DNA of 5,605 nt from Cyanobium sp. (GTDB lineage Bacteria > Cyanobacteriota > Cyanobacteriia > PCC-6307 > Cyanobiaceae): the NCBI GenBank assembly GCA_014191535.1, contig BJHC01000106.1:1-5605 (forward strand), in the 5' to 3' direction. The translations under genes and the position numbers were made by a program. Each line of letters starts with the position of its first letter. The stretch's first letter is position 1. The notes beneath the pieces were generated by a model that ran no database searches, was not told where the DNA came from, and was given only the letters and a program-made list of their open reading frames with translations. Positions 1 to 4,634 of the stretch are shown piece after piece.

Positions 1-411
1 GGCTTCGGGCTCAGCTACGGCCGCTTTGTGCTTTCGGAAGCGGCACTGCTGCACCAGGGCGGCCAGGCGGTGGAGCTGGGGGTGCAGGTGCAGGTGCAGG
101 TGCAGGTGCAGGTGCAGAACTGTGGCCCCATGGCCGCTGCGGCGGTGGTGCAGGTGTACCTGGAGCCCCCGGGCCTGGCGGTGGAACGGCCGCCGCGCAC
201 CCTGGTGGCCTTCCAACGGGTGCCCCTGCAGGCCGGAGAGAGCCGCCGCATCAGCCTGGCGGTTCCCCTGCGGCGCCTGGCGTTCTTCGACGAGCAGCGC
301 GATGGCTTCGTGCTGGAGGGGGGGCACCATCGGCTGGTGTTGGCCCAGCACAGTGAGGATCCAGGCCTGGCCTGTGGGCTGGATCTGCAGGAGACCTGGC
401 TGGGGCCTTGA
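1..411 (+). CDS. Glycoside hydrolase family 3 (beta-glucosidase type), C-terminal part only
   Basis: This is the last 136 residues of a gene whose start lies before the window. The first residues read GFGLSYG, the signature that ends the second catalytic-region domain of family 3 glycoside hydrolases (usually PxGxGLSYT). The rest matches the fibronectin type III-like domain that closes many of these enzymes: a strand ending in N-C-G, then AAVVQVYLEPP, then RPPRTLVAFQRVPLQAGES, then LAFFDE and a final GGHHRLVLAQHSED. Family members release glucose or xylose from beta-linked sugars. The catalytic Asp and Glu lie upstream and cannot be checked, so the exact substrate is open. One strand of the domain is lengthened by six Val-Gln pairs from a hexanucleotide repeat. 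The last 161 bases overlap, on the other strand, the 3' end of the CrtO-like frame. The family assignment is secure; substrate specificity is not. Confidence 0.9.
   Translation, partial: GFGLSYGRFVLSEAALLHQGGQAVELGVQVQVQVQVQVQNCGPMAAAAVVQVYLEPPGLAVERPPRTLVAFQRVPLQAGESRRISLAVPLRRLAFFDEQRDGFVLEGGHHRLVLAQHSEDPGLACGLDLQETWLGP
82..117 (+). repeat. Hexanucleotide tandem repeat (GTGCAG)x6
   Basis: Six perfect head-to-tail copies of GTGCAG sit in frame in the family 3 glycoside hydrolase gene and encode six Val-Gln pairs just before an N-C-G turn of the fibronectin III-like domain. Alternating hydrophobic and polar residues suit a beta strand, so the run probably lengthens one strand. Because the unit is two codons, gain or loss of copies would change strand length without breaking the frame. 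Confidence 0.9.
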
Positions 412-880
412 GCCGCCCCAGCAGCCGCTGCAGGCGCAGGCGGTTGTAGCGCTGCAGCAGCACACAGGGCAGGTTGAACAGGGTGGCGAACAGCAGGTTC
501 AGCGCCACCCCCGCCGGGGGCAGCCACAGCAGGGTGAGGCTCCAAACCGGCCACAGGGCCCAATGCACCCATTCGGCCCGGCGGGTTTCCAACAGCAACC
601 GCTGCAGGGCCTGGGGATTCCGCCGCGCCAGGCTCGCCTTGGGAATCCCGCCGGGCAACGCCCCACCGGCATCGGGGATCCAGGCTTTCCAGCGGCGGAT
701 ACCCCACAGGCGTTCATAGCGGTGCAGCGGGGGTCGGGCGCCCGGGTGCAGTGGCGTCGCGGCACCGGCCCGCAGCCAGGACAGGGGCACGCGATTGGCC
801 AGCGTGCCCACCAGCAACGACCACCCCAGCCACAGGCCGGCGCAGCCGAGCACCGCCAGAGCCGCCTGCCGCGTTGCCAT
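251..880 (-). CDS. CrtO-like acyltransferase (glycosyl-4,4'-diaponeurosporenoate acyltransferase family)
   Basis: The 209-residue frame matches, from memory, the small staphylococcal membrane acyltransferase CrtO, which esterifies a fatty acid to the sugar of a glycosylated carotenoid in the last step of staphyloxanthin synthesis. Shared landmarks in order are an N-terminal membrane segment (about 7-27) followed by ANRVP, YERLWGIRRWKAWIPDAG (55-72), ETRRAEWVHW (98-107), a second hydrophobic stretch (108-142) and QRYNRLRLQRLLGRLK (143-158). The ATG at 880 shares one base with the stop of the glycosyltransferase gene (TGATG), so translation is probably coupled. The staphylococcal protein is about 165 residues and ends near residue 158 here. 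The remaining 50 or so residues are Pro/Ala/Arg-rich and lie antisense to the glycoside hydrolase gene. The family call is strong. The carotenoid substrate is doubtful in a cyanobacterium. The name must not be confused with the cyanobacterial carotene ketolase also called CrtO. Confidence 0.83.
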   Translation of the reverse strand: MATRQAALAVLGCAGLWLGWSLLVGTLANRVPLSWLRAGAATPLHPGARPPLHRYERLWGIRRWKAWIPDAGGALPGGIPKASLARRNPQALQRLLLETRRAEWVHWALWPVWSLTLLWLPPAGVALNLLFATLFNLPCVLLQRYNRLRLQRLLGRLKAPARSPADPAHRPGLDPHCAGPTPADGAPPPARSHRAARRRTPGAAGEPPG

Positions 881-1974
881 CAGCGGGTGCTCACGTAGCG
901 GCCCTTCCACTGCACCTGGCCCCGCTCCAGGTTGAGGATCGCCAGCACAAACACCCCCAGGAAAAACAGCACCGGCAGCGGAAAGAGCAGCACGATCCAG
1001 TGGAAGCGCCCGACGCGACGGGTGAGCCACCACAGCTGCAGCGCAAAGGCCCCGTAGATCAGCCCGTTCACCAGCAGCGAACGGTCGCCCAACAGGGGCC
1101 AGCCCAACAGGGCCGCCGGCAAACACCAGGCGGCCCAGAACAGCCCCGACAGCCACAGCACCACCGCCAACATCCAGGGCCAGTGCACCTCCGCCGCCGC
1201 CGTGGCGAAGTTCTTGTCGAAGCCCACCACCAGATCCCGCAGGCCGCCGGGATACATGCGGTAGGCGATCTGGCCGTGGCCGATGTAGGCACTCACCGGC
1301 AGGCCGCAGCGCTCGTAGCGGTGGGCCAGGAACCAATCCTCCACCACCTTGTCGGCCACGGCGGCATGGCCGCCGCTGCGGTCGTAGTCGGCGCGGCTGG
1401 TGGCCATCGCCGGGCCGAAGGCCACCCCGCAGCCGGGGCCCAGCGGCACCGCCAGCAGGCCCACCAGGTTGAACAGCAACGACAGCTGCTCGTAGGGCCG
1501 TTCCGTGCGGTGGAACGGCTGCACCGACACCAATCCCCCCTGGGCCTCCAGGGCCGCCACCAGGTTGTGCAGCAACGGCGGCTGCGGTTCGGTATCGGCA
1601 TCGAGAAACACCAACACCTCGCCGCAGCTGGCCTTCACGCCGTGGTGCAGGGCCCAGGTTTTGCCGCACCAGCCCGGCGCCAGCGGCGGCGGCTGCAGCA
1701 CCCGCAGCGGCAGGGTGGCGGCCGCCGCCCGGGCGATGGCGGCGGTGGCGTCGCTGGAGTGGTCGTCGATCACGATCACCTCCAGGGGCTGCAGGGTTTG
1801 GCCCGCCAGGGCCGCCAGCAGATGGGGCAGCGTGGCCGCTTCATTGCGGGCCGGGATTAGCACCGACAGCCGCGGCCGGCGGCGCAGGGCCCCCTGGGGC
1901 AGCGGTGTGAGGTGCAGGGCCAGCAGCCAACCCAGCAGCCATCGCACCAGCACGGAGACACCGACCCAACCCAT
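880..1974 (-). CDS. Membrane glycosyltransferase family 2, CrtQ-like
   Basis: This 364-residue protein has the family 2 (GT-A) layout. An N-terminal membrane helix (about 5-22) is followed by SVLIPARNEA (37-46), VIVIDDHSSD (66-75), the metal-binding DxD in FLDADTEP (D125, D127) and the probable catalytic ED in VVEDWF (E212, D213). Next come YRMYPGG (238-244) and GFDKNFA (251-257), then three C-terminal membrane helices (about 265-292, 300-318, 326-348) and WKGRY near the end. The RMYP and KNFA motifs and the three-helix tail resemble CrtQ, which glucosylates diaponeurosporenoic acid, and the hopanoid-associated HpnB group. The enzyme would transfer a nucleotide-sugar residue to a membrane lipid at the cytoplasmic face. 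The ATG at 1974 has a weak AAGG six bases upstream. Its partner is the CrtO-like acyltransferase that overlaps it by one base, which favours the CrtQ reading. The acceptor is unknown. Confidence 0.87.
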   Translation of the reverse strand: MGWVGVSVLVRWLLGWLLALHLTPLPQGALRRRPRLSVLIPARNEAATLPHLLAALAGQTLQPLEVIVIDDHSSDATAAIARAAAATLPLRVLQPPPLAPGWCGKTWALHHGVKASCGEVLVFLDADTEPQPPLLHNLVAALEAQGGLVSVQPFHRTERPYEQLSLLFNLVGLLAVPLGPGCGVAFGPAMATSRADYDRSGGHAAVADKVVEDWFLAHRYERCGLPVSAYIGHGQIAYRMYPGGLRDLVVGFDKNFATAAAEVHWPWMLAVVLWLSGLFWAAWCLPAALLGWPLLGDRSLLVNGLIYGAFALQLWWLTRRVGRFHWIVLLFPLPVLFFLGVFVLAILNLERGQVQWKGRYVSTR

Positions 1975-2040
1975 GGGAGCCCTTGGCCGCCGGGGCCAAA
2001 CCCTATGGGCGGCAGGCCCAACGCCCGCGGGAATCGCCCA

Positions 2041-2796
2041 TCACCGCAGCAGCTCGCGGGCAATCGGCCCCAGGGCCGCCGCATCCCGCAGCAACTGGGG
2101 ATGGGTGGCCACCGGCAGCGGCGTGCGGCCGCCCACCGGCAGCACCGCGCGCCAGCCGGGCAGCACCGCCAGATCGAGGGCGGAATAGAAGCTGTGGCAC
2201 TCCAGGCCGGCCAGGGTGTCGAGGTTGCTGTTCAGCTCGGTGAGCAGGGCACTGCCGTGTTTCACATCGGCCAGGCCGCGGAACAGCCGGCTCGACCAGG
2301 GCTGCGCCGTGTAGGTGCCCTGCTGCGGGCTGCCGAGGCTCACGAAGCGCCGCGTGCGCCGGTGGCCCCCCAGGCGCTGAATCCAGGTGCGGGCGATCAC
2401 CCCGCCGATGGAAAAGCCCAGCAGATCCAGGGGGGTGGATCCGGGATAGGCCGCCTCGATCTGGCGGCCCAGCTGATCCGCCGCCGCCGCCACGGAGGTG
2501 AGGCCCAGCCGCAGCGGCAGGGCGGGCAACAGCAGATCAGGGGCCCGCTCCCCCAGCTGCCGGCGCAGGCGGTTGAACACCGCTGGGGTGTCCAGCAGGC
2601 CATGCACCAAAACCAGCGGTGGGGAGGCGATCAGCGGTGCGGTGGACCTTGTCTTGATTGAAGGCGGCGGCGGCGGCGCTGACGCGTAGCTCGCAGTAGG
2701 GATTCCCTCCTCAGGCGGAGGGCTTCGGGTCCGTCGGGCGGGGGCGCCAGGGCTGCGTTGGCTTGGCCGCCGGCCCCCGGCCCTGCCAGAGGTCAC
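2041..2796 (-). CDS. Alpha/beta hydrolase, lipase/esterase type
   Basis: The fold landmarks are clear. LVLVHG supplies the oxyanion-hole His-Gly (H65, G66, numbered from the GTG at 2796), followed by GLLDTPAVFNRLRRQL. The nucleophile elbow is GFSIGG with Ser129, then the helix GVIARTWIQRLGG and FVSLGSPQQGT. The likely acid is D208 in SALDLAVLP and the likely histidine H232 in ATHPQLL. This matches lipase class 2/EstA-like esterases, which cleave acyl esters; no signal peptide is evident. The start is uncertain. GTG at 2796 is the only standard start codon in frame, but it has no Shine-Dalgarno sequence, overlaps the upstream gene by 86 bases and adds about 58 low-complexity Arg/Pro/Ser residues. 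A strong GGAGGG lies at 2710-2705 with no ATG, GTG or TTG in any frame between it and the VLVHG strand. The gene lies 66 bases before the glycosyltransferase gene, so it may act on the same lipid product. Confidence 0.85.
   Translation of the reverse strand: MTSGRAGGRRPSQRSPGAPARRTRSPPPEEGIPTASYASAPPPPPSIKTRSTAPLIASPPLVLVHGLLDTPAVFNRLRRQLGERAPDLLLPALPLRLGLTSVAAAADQLGRQIEAAYPGSTPLDLLGFSIGGVIARTWIQRLGGHRRTRRFVSLGSPQQGTYTAQPWSSRLFRGLADVKHGSALLTELNSNLDTLAGLECHSFYSALDLAVLPGWRAVLPVGGRTPLPVATHPQLLRDAAALGPIARELLR
2704..2710 (-). promoter_or_regulatory. Strong Shine-Dalgarno-like GGAGGGA directly after the stop of the four-cysteine gene
   Basis: On the minus strand the stop TGA of the small cysteine protein is followed at once by GGAGGGA, a near-ideal ribosome binding site for the hydrolase gene. 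The in-frame codons that follow are ATC CCT ACT GCG, none a usual start. Either a rare start such as ATC is used, the binding site is accidental, or the sequence carries an error here. Confidence 0.45.
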
Positions 2797-2905
2797 ACCG
2801 GTGAATCGAGGCTTCGGCGGCCGTCATCGCCTTTTGCCACACCTCACAGTGCCCCTGCGGGCCCATGGGGTGTTTGAAGTGCACACACGTGAGGCAGTAG
2901 CTCAA
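2711..2905 (-). CDS. Small four-cysteine protein, possible metal-binding knuckle
   Basis: This 64-residue protein has cysteines at C4, C7, C20 and C37 in a CxxC-x12-C-x16-C pattern, with aromatic residues and histidines between them (YCLTCVHF near the start, GHCEVW and HRCDLW later). That layout suggests a single zinc or iron-sulfur site; I do not recognise the family. The last 20 or so residues are Pro/Arg-rich and probably disordered. The start is TTG at 2905, chosen because an in-frame stop lies four codons upstream and GAGG sits seven bases before the TTG. The stop is followed at once by a ribosome binding site for the hydrolase gene, so the two are probably co-transcribed. Function unknown. 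Confidence 0.7.
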   Translation of the reverse strand: MSYCLTCVHFKHPMGPQGHCEVWQKAMTAAEASIHRCDLWQGRGPAAKPTQPWRPRPTDPKPSA

Positions 2906-2912
2906 CCGAACG

Positions 2913-2916
2913 CCTC
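2913..2916 (-). promoter_or_regulatory. Shine-Dalgarno GAGG supporting the TTG start at 2905
   Basis: GAGG on the minus strand sits seven bases before the TTG codon of the four-cysteine protein. It overlaps an in-frame stop upstream, so it fixes the start of that gene. Confidence 0.5.
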
Positions 2917-2978
2917 AGGGGGGCATGCATCCCCAGAACCCTAAACAGCGGCCACGGGCCCTGGGCGTAAGGCTCCCC

Positions 2979-3236
2979 TCAGAGGCGATCGCGGCCCTGC
3001 CCCACCGCCGAACTGCCGAGGGCCAATCCCGCCAGCACGCTCAGCCCCTGGGCCACCGCCGCATCAATGCGCCCCTGGGGCCGCACGCAAAACGACGGCT
3101 CCGGATCGAGCCGGCCGCGGTGCTGCACCACCAGCCAGGTCACGGTCATGCAGTTGAACAGATCCACCGCCAGGGCTCCGCCCTGGAACACCAGGATCCC
3201 CGCCGAGATCCACACCACCAGTCGTTTCGAATCCAT
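2979..3236 (-). CDS. Small two-helix membrane protein, function unknown
   Basis: This 85-residue protein starts MDSKRLVVWIS and holds a first hydrophobic segment at about 6-27 and a second, Ala/Gly/Leu-rich one at about 58-78. They are joined by a polar stretch (38-57) with RLDPEPSFCVRPQGR. Single cysteines are at C29 and C50. I do not recognise the family; it has the look of a picocyanobacterial conserved hypothetical. The ATG at 3236 is preferred over an in-frame GTG at 3278, because the extension would read through the inverted repeat and adds residues that look non-coding. No Shine-Dalgarno sequence precedes the ATG, which is common in cyanobacteria. The gene diverges from the C39-like peptidase gene. 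It lies 73 bases before the four-cysteine gene on the same strand, so it could also feed into that run. Confidence 0.68.
   Translation of the reverse strand: MDSKRLVVWISAGILVFQGGALAVDLFNCMTVTWLVVQHRGRLDPEPSFCVRPQGRIDAAVAQGLSVLAGLALGSSAVGQGRDRL
2985..2992. repeat. HIP1 palindrome GCGATCGC
   Basis: This octamer is the core of HIP1, a palindrome that is over-represented in many cyanobacterial genomes. One copy lies inside the 3' end of the small membrane protein gene. It is a taxonomic hint rather than a known functional site. Confidence 0.6.
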
Positions 3237-3252
3237 GGCCCAGGGGCGCAAC

Positions 3253-3301
3253 AACCCTGAAGGGTTCCGGGGCCCCACAGCGGCCGGAACCCTTCAGGGT
3301 T
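3253..3301. repeat. Perfect 18-bp inverted repeat between divergent genes
   Basis: The arm AACCCTGAAGGGTTCCGG (3253-3270) recurs as its exact reverse complement (3284-3301) around a 13-base centre. Each arm is itself a small hairpin: AACCCT-GA-AGGGTT on the left, and GGAACCCT-TC-AGGGTTCC (3286-3303) on the right. The element fills the space between the membrane protein start (16 bases away) and the peptidase start (15 bases away). It could be a paired operator, an RNA hairpin in either leader, or a small palindromic mobile repeat. The symmetry is seen directly; the role is inferred. Confidence 0.88.
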
Positions 3302-3316
3302 CCTTGCCCTGCAGCG

Positions 3317-3916
3317 ATGCCGAGCCCAGCCCCCACCCACACCGCCACCAGCCCTGCGCTGGCCCTGGTGGTGCCCTATTTCAGCCAGAACGACAGCACC
3401 ACGGCCCAGGGGCCGCGCATGTGTTTTTCCTCCACCTGTGCCATGGCGGCCGCCCACCTGCGGCCCGGCTGCCTGGATGGGGCGGGCCAAGCGGATGACC
3501 GCTACCTGCAACGGGTGTGGCGCCATGGCGACAGCACCAGCGCCAGCGCCCAGGTGGCGGCCCTGGCGGAGCTGGGGATCACGGCACGGTTCCGCTGCGA
3601 TGGCCGCATCGAGCACCTGATCGCGCAACTGCAACGGGGCATCCCCATCCCCGTGGGCTGGTTGCACCGCGGCGCCGTGGAGGCCCCGCAGGGGGGCGGC
3701 CATTGGAGCCTGGTGATCGGCGTTGACCCCCAGCGCCAGGCGCTGCTCCACCACGACCCCAACGGTGAGGCCGACCTGCTGCACGGCGGCTACGTGAGCA
3801 CCGCCATCGGCAGCGGCCGGGCCCAGGCGTACTCAGAGCGCCACTGGGGGCGACGCTGGATGGTGGAGGGTCCGGGTAGCGGCTGGTGGCTGGAGCTGAG
3901 CCATCCCCAGAGCTAA
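3317..3916 (+). CDS. C39-like cysteine peptidase (Peptidase_C39_2 type)
   Basis: This 199-residue single-domain protein has the papain-fold layout of C39-like peptidases. VPYFSQNDS (19-27) supplies the oxyanion Gln24. RMCFSSTCAMAA follows, with the likely nucleophile Cys36. A helical region is followed by LIAQLQRGIPIPVGWLHRG (101-119), then GGGHWSLVIGVD with catalytic His129 and LLHHDPNGEADL with Asp147. All three catalytic residues are therefore present. Unlike the C39 domains of bacteriocin exporters, there is no ABC transporter attached. The N-terminus (MPSPAPTHTATS) is not a convincing signal peptide, so a cytoplasmic site is likeliest. Substrate unknown; cleavage of peptides or of amide-linked cell-wall fragments is possible. 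The ATG at 3317 has no clear Shine-Dalgarno sequence and lies 15 bases after the inverted repeat. It converges with the next gene after 14 bases. Confidence 0.8.
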   Translation: MPSPAPTHTATSPALALVVPYFSQNDSTTAQGPRMCFSSTCAMAAAHLRPGCLDGAGQADDRYLQRVWRHGDSTSASAQVAALAELGITARFRCDGRIEHLIAQLQRGIPIPVGWLHRGAVEAPQGGGHWSLVIGVDPQRQALLHHDPNGEADLLHGGYVSTAIGSGRAQAYSERHWGRRWMVEGPGSGWWLELSHPQS

Positions 3917-3930
3917 GCCGCTCAAGCCGC

Positions 3931-4272
3931 TCAGCCCAGGGCCGGCGCCAGCTCCAGGGGGCACAGCAGGGGGGTGAGCAGCGGCGCCGGCAAGCGGCAG
4001 GTGCGCCAATCGCCGTTGGCGGCGCACACCTCCACGCCGATCAGCGCCAGCAACGACTCGCGGCAGCCCTCGAGGCAGCCCTCCATGCCGCCCTGCTCGA
4101 GCCAGGCCACCGCATCGGCGATGGCCTCCTCGAGGCTGGCGTAGAGCACATCGAGCTGGCGATGGGGCTCGCAGCAGCCATCGATCAGGCGATACAGCCG
4201 GTGATCAGGGCGCTGATCAGGCCGCTGACCAGGGCGCTGGGGTGATCGGTTCGAGCCCCATCCAATCGGCAT
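3931..4272 (-). CDS. Conserved-hypothetical type protein, 113 residues
   Basis: I do not recognise a named family. The core reads LYRLIDG (about 29-35), an amphipathic region YASLEEAIADAVAWLEQGG, then IGVEVCAANGDWRTCRLP, which looks like a small alpha/beta domain. The look is that of a picocyanobacterial conserved hypothetical, but this is an impression from memory. It has six cysteines, including a GCLEGC pair. Residues 11-24 (PQRPGQRPDQRPDH) are a low-complexity run encoded by a 12-bp tandem repeat. The ATG at 4272 is chosen because GGAG lies five bases before it. The frame stays open far upstream (to 4623), but that part lies over the 63-residue gene and looks non-coding. A start nearer LYRLIDG is possible. 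It converges with the peptidase gene, 14 bases apart. Confidence 0.7.
   Translation of the reverse strand: MPIGWGSNRSPQRPGQRPDQRPDHRLYRLIDGCCEPHRQLDVLYASLEEAIADAVAWLEQGGMEGCLEGCRESLLALIGVEVCAANGDWRTCRLPAPLLTPLLCPLELAPALG
4203..4238. repeat. Three 12-bp tandem repeats (GATCAGGGCGCT)
   Basis: The unit occurs at 4203-4214, 4215-4226 (one change) and 4227-4238 (one change). Read on the minus strand it encodes the QRPD-type run near the N-terminus of the 113-residue protein. The length preserves the frame, so copy number could vary without loss of the protein. Confidence 0.75.
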
Positions 4273-4437
4273 GGCCACTCCATCCGGGAATTCAGCCTGC
4301 TGAGCCGCAGCGGTGCTGTCTGGTGCTCGCAACAGAGCTTCAGAAACCCGAAGGCGGCGCTGATCCCGAACCGGATCTGCTGTTTGTTGGCCCTCACCGG
4401 CAAACCCGTGACGATGCGCCCATGAGGGACCGGGCCA
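4273..4437. other. Divergent intergenic region, no clear signals
   Basis: These 165 bases separate the starts of the 113-residue protein (minus) and the 63-residue protein (plus), so both promoters should lie here. I see GGAG before the minus start and GAGGGA (4424-4429) before the plus start, but no convincing -35/-10 pair in either direction. A minus-strand frame from 4448 crosses the region and is discussed among the rejected items. Confidence 0.4.
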
Positions 4438-4629
4438 ATGATCATCATTCAGCGCTACGACCGGGCCAGCGACACCTGGGTGGACGAGATCGTGCGACAC
4501 GCCAGTTGGCAGGCGCACAAAACCGCCAGGGCCAAGTCGATCTGCAATGGCAACGACTACCGCATCGTGTCCGGCTACAGCGGTGCGGTGCTTGAAACCA
4601 TCTTGGCGGCGGAGCAGAGCCACAGCTGA
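4438..4629 (+). CDS. Small protein of 63 residues, function unknown
   Basis: The protein begins MIIIQRYDRASDTWVDEIV and ends with NDYRIVSGYSGAVLETILAAEQ. It has no membrane segment and one cysteine (in SICNGNDYR). The alternating hydrophobic start and the later YRIVSGYSGAVLETI suggest a compact alpha/beta fold. I do not recognise a family. A GAGGGA sequence at 4424-4429 lies ahead of the ATG at a usable distance. The stop is only five bases before the start of the LuxR-type regulator, so the two are almost certainly co-transcribed and may be functionally linked. Reality as a gene rests on the ribosome binding site, the tight spacing and a plausible residue composition. Confidence 0.65.
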   Translation: MIIIQRYDRASDTWVDEIVRHASWQAHKTARAKSICNGNDYRIVSGYSGAVLETILAAEQSHS

Positions 4630-4634
4630 GCCCC

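Noticed and set aside
614..649. Inverted repeat GGGATTCC / GGAATCCC with a 20-base loop
   Set aside because: It lies inside the conserved part of the CrtO-like gene, is short, and is expected by chance in a GC-rich window.
26..898. A 290-codon open frame on the + strand
   Set aside because: It lies over the real glycoside hydrolase and antisense to the CrtO-like gene, and translates to Arg/Cys/Trp- then Gln/Pro-rich text with no motifs. It is a shadow frame of GC-rich DNA.
751..1860. A 369-codon open frame on the + strand opposite the glycosyltransferase
   Set aside because: The composition is extreme (Gln, His, Arg, Ala) without domains, whereas the minus strand gives a complete family 2 glycosyltransferase with all motifs.
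1912..2661. A 249-codon open frame on the + strand opposite the hydrolase
   Set aside because: It is Gln/Gly/Arg-rich with no recognisable motif. The minus strand encodes a clear alpha/beta hydrolase with nucleophile elbow and triad.
2919..2935. GGGG/CCCC stem around ATGCAT upstream of the four-cysteine gene
   Set aside because: There are only four paired bases, and the central palindrome is off-centre. It is too weak to call an operator or terminator.
3146..3784. A 212-codon minus-strand frame opposite the peptidase
   Set aside because: It runs across the inverted repeat and both divergent genes with Gly/Ala/Arg-rich text. The + strand encodes a peptidase with a complete triad.
3917..3930. 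Terminator between the convergent peptidase and 113-residue genes
   Set aside because: Only 14 bases are available. They hold a direct repeat of GCCGCTCA type, with no stem and no T-run.
4185..4448. A minus-strand frame of 87 codons starting at 4448, with a fairly protein-like first half (GRIVTGLPVRANKQQIRFGIS)
   Set aside because: It starts inside the 63-residue gene and its second half runs over the N-terminus of the 113-residue protein in another frame. The first half fills the divergent gap, so a short real peptide cannot be excluded, but nothing supports it.
4273..4623. Upstream extension of the 113-residue protein frame on the minus strand
   Set aside because: The frame is open, but it lies antisense to the 63-residue gene. 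The extension has no conserved look, and a ribosome site supports the ATG at 4272.
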